Shown in pieces: positions 44,598-49,292 of a DNA stretch of 49,292 bases. Made by a program: the position numbers and the translations under genes. This stretch comes from Clostridia bacterium. GTDB taxonomy: Bacteria; Bacillota; Clostridia; Christensenellales; Aristaeellaceae. Within the stretch, counting starts at the first letter, position 1, and each line of letters opens with the position of its first letter. The notes below the pieces were generated by a model, which was given only the letters and a program-made list of their open reading frames with translations, was not told the origin of the DNA and ran no database searches. The DNA lies in the NCBI GenBank assembly GCA_017543905.1, contig JAFYFC010000033.1, positions 1-49,292 of the forward strand, written 5' to 3'.

Positions 44598-46277
44598 ATG
44601 GATAAGAATTCCTGCTTCGGGGCACTGTTTGCCGTTGACGATCTGGGCAGACTGCTGCCCGGCGAAGCGCAGACCGGTCCCATACGGAAGGACCGTGTCG
44701 TGGGCTGTTTTTATTTTCTTACGCACGGCGCCTCAGGCGGGCCTACCCCGGCGCCCTGCAACATAAGCCGCGTGATGCGCGAGCAGCCGGACGCGCTCAG
44801 GGACATTAACCATCCCGCCTGGGGCAAGGGCGCAATGTACTGGGACGAGCCTTTGTTCGGCTATTATTTCCAGACTGACAAATGGGTGCTGCGCAGGCAC
44901 GTAAAGCTGCTCACGCACGCAGGCGTGGATTTCCTGATCTTCGATACCACCAACCGCGTTACCTTCTGGAATCAGGTCAGGCCTCTGCTGGAGGTGCTGG
45001 AGGAATACCGTCTGGAGGGCTGGAACGTACCTAAAATCGCTTATTACACCAACACGCGCTCCGGCGAAACGGTCGACGAAATCTGGCGCGATTTATACAG
45101 TCCCGGGCTTTTCCGGGGGCTGTGGTTCGAGTGGGAAGGGAAACCCTTTATTATCGCCGATCCCGAGCAATGCACAGCGGAGCAGCGCGCCTTTTTCACC
45201 TTCCGCATTCCCCAGTGGCCGACAGAGGCGAAAAAAGCCGGTGGCTGCCCGTGGATCGATTTTGAACGGCCGCAGCGTGTATGGCTGAATAAAGCCGGGG
45301 AAAACGAGATCGTGCCGGTGAGCGTGGCGCAGCATCCGAATCTGAGCTTCGGTGACGGAGCGTTTTACGGCGACCCTGTGCCGAGAGGACGCGCCTATCA
45401 CGACGCGCATAACGACAAGACGCCCGAGGCGCTTAAATATGGTTACAATGTGGCTGAGCAATGGGAAAGAGCAATCGAGCTTGATCCCAAAATGGTGTTC
45501 TTTACAGGCTGGAACGAATGGACGGTGGGCCGGATACAGGGCGACGAGCCCAGGCCGGTGCTGCTTATCGATCAGGCGGACCGGGAATACTCGCGCGACG
45601 TCGAGCCGATGCGCGGCGGATTTTTTGACAACTACTACATGCAGCTGTGCGATTATATACGCCGTTTCAAGGGCTCGCCCGTGCTGCCCGAGGCGCAGAA
45701 ACAGCACAGCATCGATTTGAATAAGCCCTTCAGCCAGTGGGAAGACGTGCCTGCGTATTGGGCGATGCCGTTTGGAGCCCTGCCCAGAAATCACGAGGGA
45801 CAGGGCGGCGTCATCTATAAGGACGACAGCGGGCGCAACGAGTTCGAATGCCTGAAGGTCTGCCACGACGATAAAAACGTCTATTTCTACGCACGCACCC
45901 GGGATGAGATCGTATTTAACATGTTCACCAAGTGGATGCTTTTGCTCATAGGCGTCGAAGGCCGTCCGTATGCACCGAGCTGGCACGGTTTCCATTATAT
46001 CGTAAACGACATCGTGCTCGACGGCTGCGCCACGTTCATACAGGAGTGTCTGGGAGGCTGGCGCTTTGGCAAAAACACCCGCATCAGTTACAGACGCGAG
46101 GGCAAGGAGCTCATGCTCGCGGTGCCCCGCAGTATTCTGGGGCTCGGCGCGGGCGGCTTTACCTTGCGTTTCAAATGGGCCGATCATACAGGCCGGAACG
46201 AAACTATCGCGGATTTTTACGAGCACGGAGACAGCGCTCCGTACGGACGCTTCAGCTGGATATACAGGGCAGAATAA
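44598..46277 (+). CDS. GH99/GH71-like enzyme with C-terminal CBM9-like domain
   Basis: A 559-residue protein. GGAGG lies 9 nt before the ATG at 44598. The N-terminal TIM-barrel part (about 20-345) contains VGCFYFLTHG, HAGVDFLIFDTTN, PKIAYYTNTRSG and FFTGWNEWTVGR; a WNEW motif of this kind carries the key glutamate of GH71/GH99-type enzymes. The C-terminal part (about 365-559) has the pattern of a CBM9-like domain (WEDVPAYWAMP, LKVCHDDKNVYFYARTRDEI, DGCATFIQECLGG). No signal peptide. Family assignment to GH99 or a relative such as the WbsX group is by motif only. It follows the importer and probably cleaves the imported glycan. Confidence 0.7.
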   Translation: MDKNSCFGALFAVDDLGRLLPGEAQTGPIRKDRVVGCFYFLTHGASGGPTPAPCNISRVMREQPDALRDINHPAWGKGAMYWDEPLFGYYFQTDKWVLRRHVKLLTHAGVDFLIFDTTNRVTFWNQVRPLLEVLEEYRLEGWNVPKIAYYTNTRSGETVDEIWRDLYSPGLFRGLWFEWEGKPFIIADPEQCTAEQRAFFTFRIPQWPTEAKKAGGCPWIDFERPQRVWLNKAGENEIVPVSVAQHPNLSFGDGAFYGDPVPRGRAYHDAHNDKTPEALKYGYNVAEQWERAIELDPKMVFFTGWNEWTVGRIQGDEPRPVLLIDQADREYSRDVEPMRGGFFDNYYMQLCDYIRRFKGSPVLPEAQKQHSIDLNKPFSQWEDVPAYWAMPFGALPRNHEGQGGVIYKDDSGRNEFECLKVCHDDKNVYFYARTRDEIVFNMFTKWMLLLIGVEGRPYAPSWHGFHYIVNDIVLDGCATFIQECLGGWRFGKNTRISYRREGKELMLAVPRSILGLGAGGFTLRFKWADHTGRNETIADFYEHGDSAPYGRFSWIYRAE

Positions 46278-46294
46278 AAACGGAGGAAAAGCAG

Positions 46295-47863
46295 ATGAAG
46301 ATAACAGCGATCATTGCCGAAAAGGAACGTATTCGCCTGTGCACGGATTTTGACGGCGCGGCGCAGGTAAGGCAGAGCGTGCCCACCGTGGGAACGAAGC
46401 CCGGACGCACGCTTTGCTTCAGCAGCTGCCGGGCCGAGCACGGAGAGATCGTCGTTCCCCGCGAAGAGGCAAAATGCGGCGGGCGTGACGCGATATTCTC
46501 CCGCTTCGATGTTTTCAAAGACGGAGAAACGGTAGACGGCGTAAAATATGTTACTGACGTTGCGGAAGACGTCCCGCTCGACCGCACGCCCTACCCGCAG
46601 CCGGACGTCATCAAAATGCTGGGGCTGCCCGGCGAGATGGCCAAGAAGTACGGCATCCGCCAGGGACTGATGAACATAAACCTGCCGGCGCTGATGGCGG
46701 TCGGCACGGACGAGGAGACGCTGCCGTATACCTTCAACGGCCGTGTATACCGTGTGCGCAGTAAAGCCGTCAAGGAGATCGACAGCTATATCAAAAGCGT
46801 CCCTATGGTTACGATGATCCTGCTCAATTCCCCGCGCCTGTTCGGCTCGACGGGAGAAAAAGCGCTGCTCGACGCCTGCATCCATCCGCGCTACGACTGG
46901 AGCTGCTCCAACGCCTACATCAGCGCCTTCGACATGGAAACCGAGGAGGGACAGGAGTATTACGCTGCGTTCGTATCCTTCCTCGTCGAGCGCTACACGC
47001 GGCCGGACAGAGCTTTCGGTCATGCCGTGGGCGCGATCATATCCAACGAGGTCAACAGCCAGTACATCTGGGGCAACGCCGGCGAGATGCCGATGGAAGA
47101 CTACGTGAAGGAGTACGCAAGCGCGCTGCGCATCGCGTGGCTGTGCGGCCAGCGATACTGCAGGCATTTCCGCGTGTACATCTCGCTCGACCAGTTCTGG
47201 TGCGGCACGAATTTCGACCCCTCCCAGACGAAGCGCTACTACAGCGGGCGCGCAATGCTGGAAGAGCTGAACGTCCTGTGCCGGAAGGAAGGCGACTTTC
47301 CGTGGAACGTGGCCTATCATCCCTATCCCGAAGACCTGCGCTGGCCGGATTTCTGGCACGACAGAGCGCCGGACTTCACCTTCTCCACACCCAAGATCAC
47401 CTTTAAAAACATGGAGGTGCTGGAAGCGTTCCTCTCTCAGGAGCAGTTCCTGTATCGCGATAAGCCCCGGCGCATCATCTTCAGCGAACAGGGCTTCAAC
47501 TCACAAAGCGGCCCCCTGCAGGCCATGACGGAAAAAATGGCGGCGGCGGGCTATGTGCTGGCGTATATGAAGGCCAGAAACATGAAAACTGTCGATATGT
47601 TCACGCATCATGCTACCGTCGACAATCCGCACGAATTCGGCCTGAACCTGGGCATGTTCCGCTACGACCCAAACGCGCCGCATCACATCGGCGAGCCCAA
47701 GCCGATATTTGAATCCTTCGCCGCCATGGAAAGCGACAAGGAAGCTGAAGCCGTCGCCAAAGCCCGCGAGTTTATAGGCGCGGAGCTGTTCGATTTTCTG
47801 CTTGATCCGCCGCTACTGTACGGAGAACGCGATACATCTCAGGACGACGCGTTTGGAGCCTGA
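46295..47863 (+). CDS. DUF5722-type putative glycoside hydrolase (clan GH-A-like)
   Basis: A 522-residue protein with GGAGG 9 nt before the ATG. It matches the DUF5722-type layout: a short beta-rich N-terminus (1-90) and a TIM-barrel-like body. Candidate catalytic glutamates are in AIISNEVNSQYIWG (acid/base, NE motif) and RIIFSEQGFNSQSG (nucleophile), spaced as in GH-A retaining enzymes; NVAYHPYPEDLRWPDFW and FTHHATVDNPHEFGLNLG are further family-like segments. No signal peptide, hence cytoplasmic. The substrate is unknown. It probably works after the GH99-like enzyme on the product brought in by the ABC importer. Confidence 0.72.
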   Translation: MKITAIIAEKERIRLCTDFDGAAQVRQSVPTVGTKPGRTLCFSSCRAEHGEIVVPREEAKCGGRDAIFSRFDVFKDGETVDGVKYVTDVAEDVPLDRTPYPQPDVIKMLGLPGEMAKKYGIRQGLMNINLPALMAVGTDEETLPYTFNGRVYRVRSKAVKEIDSYIKSVPMVTMILLNSPRLFGSTGEKALLDACIHPRYDWSCSNAYISAFDMETEEGQEYYAAFVSFLVERYTRPDRAFGHAVGAIISNEVNSQYIWGNAGEMPMEDYVKEYASALRIAWLCGQRYCRHFRVYISLDQFWCGTNFDPSQTKRYYSGRAMLEELNVLCRKEGDFPWNVAYHPYPEDLRWPDFWHDRAPDFTFSTPKITFKNMEVLEAFLSQEQFLYRDKPRRIIFSEQGFNSQSGPLQAMTEKMAAAGYVLAYMKARNMKTVDMFTHHATVDNPHEFGLNLGMFRYDPNAPHHIGEPKPIFESFAAMESDKEAEAVAKAREFIGAELFDFLLDPPLLYGERDTSQDDAFGA

Positions 47864-47898
47864 TCGAATAACCAAGCGCGCAAAGCTGAAAAAAGCAA

Positions 47899-47947
47899 AA
47901 ACGCGCTCCTCTCCGGTGTTTGGAGAGGGGCGCGTTATTGGTTTTTT
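47899..47947 (+). terminator. Terminator of the importer-hydrolase operon
   Basis: AACGCGC-T-CCTCTCC pairs with GGAGAGG-G-GCGCGTT (14 bp plus one mismatch, 7-nt loop), then ATTGGTTTTTT. It closes the operon that began at 39586. Confidence 0.92.
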
Positions 47948-47956
47948 CGTGCAATA

Positions 47957-48118
47957 TTTGTCAAGCCAAGTCCGGTCTTTTTTATGCCCTCAAGCTCGAT
48001 TCCACCGGATTCCACACGATTTTGCTCAAATCGATCCACTCGGAAAGCAACGGATTCTTGTGCGTTTATGACGGTCTGTGACCGGAATTGTGACTAAAAG
48101 CAGTCACAGACCGTCATT
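47957..48118 (+). repeat. 162-bp dispersed repeat, copy 2
   Basis: Second copy of the element at 34563-34725. Here the right end carries a perfect 15-bp inverted repeat: ATGACGGTCTGTGAC (about 48068-48082) with GTCACAGACCGTCAT (about 48103-48117), around a loop with a second small GTGAC/GTCAC pair. It lies between the operon terminator and the 3' end of the LRR gene. Confidence 0.8.
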
Positions 48119-48131
48119 GAATCTTCGCGGG

Positions 48132-49292
48132 CTAAAACGCCGTACATGCGATATTGTTGTTCAAGCACCATGTATGAACAGCGCTGCCATCAGGACAAAA
48201 AACCCTTACGTTTGGTGAATCTGAGAGCGCGTTATCAGCAATGACTGTATCCATGCCCATTACCAACAGTATTCTTAACTCCTCGCAGTCAGCAAACGCA
48301 TAGTCCAGAATCGTCTCAGTTGCGGCGGGGACAATAATCTGTTGAGTTCTCGTACCGCGCAAGGCATTCGCTTTAAATTGTGTCAATCCTTGTGGCAACT
48401 GCATGGTTTCTGTAACAGTAAATATCCATTCATCGTCACTTATATTTGGGATATTCAAGTCAAGCAGTTGCTTTGTGTAAAGACTGCCATTATACAAAAC
48501 TGTGTTTAGCGCTGTACACCCATAATAGCTGCTGATGCCAATGTCCGTCACTGTGCTCGGCAATACCACTCTCTCCAAATTGATACAACTTTGCCGATTA
48601 CTATTGCTGCTATCTCCGCACAGATAACTCGCTATATGCGTTATCCCTTCCTCAAATACGATCTCCTTTAAACTCTCTCGCACATCATATTCTGGCATTT
48701 CTATATAAATCGAATACCCATTGCTGTTGATCCTGTCCGCCATCACACCATCTGCGCTCGCACGGTATGTGATCTTCTCTACATTCGTACAGCCTGAAAA
48801 ACTGTTTGAGTATCCTGTGATGTCAGACGGCAAAATGAGTGTAGTCAAACCGGTACAATTCTGGAACGCTCTATTCCCGACACTTTCAATTTGGTTCGGT
48901 ATCGTCAAAGTTGCAATCCCTTCACAGCCTCCGAACGTATATACTCCAATTGTCTTTAAAGTGCTCGGTAGACTGATAGCTGTTATGCCTTTGTTTCCGT
49001 AAAAGGCATACTCGTCTATTGTTATCAGACTCTCTGGCAATTCAAGCGTCTCAGGCCCTTCGCAGTTATAAAACGCCCAACGACCGATTTCTGTCAACCC
49101 TATCGGTAATGTATAATCATATAATGCAGTGCATTTATAAAAGCTGCTCTTACCGATCTCCGTTACCGTGCTCGGAAAAACAACTCTTTCCAGTTTAGCA
49201 CAACTTTCTGTACTCCTGTTTACATCACCGCACAGATAACCTGCTATACGCGTTATCCCTTCCTCAAATACAATCTCCTTCAGACTGTTGCG
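48132..49292 (-). CDS. BspA-like leucine-rich-repeat protein (5' end outside window)
   Basis: At least 386 residues on one open frame that continues past the window edge; the apparent start at 49097 is only an internal TTG (GLTEIGRW). It is built of BspA/TpLRR-type repeats (pattern AFxxCxxLxxIxLPxSLTxIGxxAF). A larger unit is duplicated: SLKEIVFEEGITRIAGYLCG near 49290 recurs as SLKEIVFEEGITHIASYLCG near 48680, about 609 bp (203 residues) apart. The C-terminus (CPDGSAVHTWCLNNNIACTAF) has no sortase motif or wall-binding domain. Such proteins are usually secreted adhesins, but export cannot be checked because the N-terminus is missing. Low GC. Confidence 0.85.
   Translation of the reverse strand, partial: RNSLKEIVFEEGITRIAGYLCGDVNRSTESCAKLERVVFPSTVTEIGKSSFYKCTALYDYTLPIGLTEIGRWAFYNCEGPETLELPESLITIDEYAFYGNKGITAISLPSTLKTIGVYTFGGCEGIATLTIPNQIESVGNRAFQNCTGLTTLILPSDITGYSNSFSGCTNVEKITYRASADGVMADRINSNGYSIYIEMPEYDVRESLKEIVFEEGITHIASYLCGDSSNSNRQSCINLERVVLPSTVTDIGISSYYGCTALNTVLYNGSLYTKQLLDLNIPNISDDEWIFTVTETMQLPQGLTQFKANALRGTRTQQIIVPAATETILDYAFADCEELRILLVMGMDTVIADNALSDSPNVRVFCPDGSAVHTWCLNNNIACTAF

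Overview
The window looks like a chromosomal segment of an anaerobic, Gram-positive Clostridia-type bacterium (Bacillota), probably an uncultured gut lineage. This is inferred from strong GGAGG ribosome-binding sites, textbook sigma-A promoters (TTGACA/TATAAT, 17-nt spacers), BspA-type leucine-rich repeats, a GPH sugar symporter, CapA, PIG-L and phosphodiester-glycosidase families, and an acetyl-type MetA. No marker allows a species name. Most of the DNA is GC-rich, so nearly every real gene has a long antisense shadow frame. Three AT-richer stretches (about 20.5-22.7, 33.9-39.5 and 48.0-49.3 kb) look like later arrivals or fast-evolving accessory DNA.

Layout. (1) 1-376: gene-free, several hairpins. 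(2) 377-3547, minus: alpha-mannosidase (GH38) followed by its DeoR-type regulator. Divergent from it, 3723-7656, plus: an FGGY sugar kinase and a two-Rossmann FAD oxidoreductase. The shared intergenic region holds both promoters and a tandem TTTCGG box. (3) 7758-20487, minus: an eight-gene run read from a promoter at 20527-20555: IspD/TarI-like cytidylyltransferase, SDR epimerase, LacZ-type GH2, RlmI-like rRNA methylase, XPD/DinG-like helicase with a nuclease-like N-terminus, a second GH2, a sugar-phosphate isomerase and a UroD-family protein. (4) 20.5-22.7: accessory islet with a broken hicB, a YcxB-like membrane protein and a lipoprotein that could also be made without its signal peptide. 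(5) 22708-33665, minus: a compact nine-gene run from a promoter that leaves almost no 5' leader: LRR-NlpC/P60, MetA, CapA, GH5, three tandem phosphodiester glycosidases, a GPH symporter and a PIG-L deacetylase with SH3 and discoidin-like parts. (6) tRNA-Arg(ACG), then a low-GC island (34-39.5 kb) with a four-helix-bundle gene, four immunity-like or orphan genes separated by a recurring intergenic element, and the 3' stub of a tyrosine integrase. (7) 39551-47947, plus: a carbohydrate ABC importer (binding protein, two permeases, no ATPase) with two cytoplasmic GH-like enzymes, probably controlled at a perfect palindrome on the transcription start. (8) 47957-49292: a second copy of a 162-bp dispersed repeat and the 3' part of a large BspA-like LRR gene that runs off the window.

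Working together. Regions 2, 3 and 7 are glycan-degradation modules. Their enzymes lack signal peptides, so they probably act on imported oligosaccharides. Region 5 is mostly secreted or membrane proteins and looks like a cell-surface glycan remodelling or scavenging operon. The most unusual object is the permease at 41331-43394, which carries a seven-hundred-residue-class architecture with a predicted extracytoplasmic beta-propeller, next to a binding protein without a lipid-anchor cysteine. The second is the immunity-like array beside tRNA-Arg with its repeated intergenic element and integrase stub.
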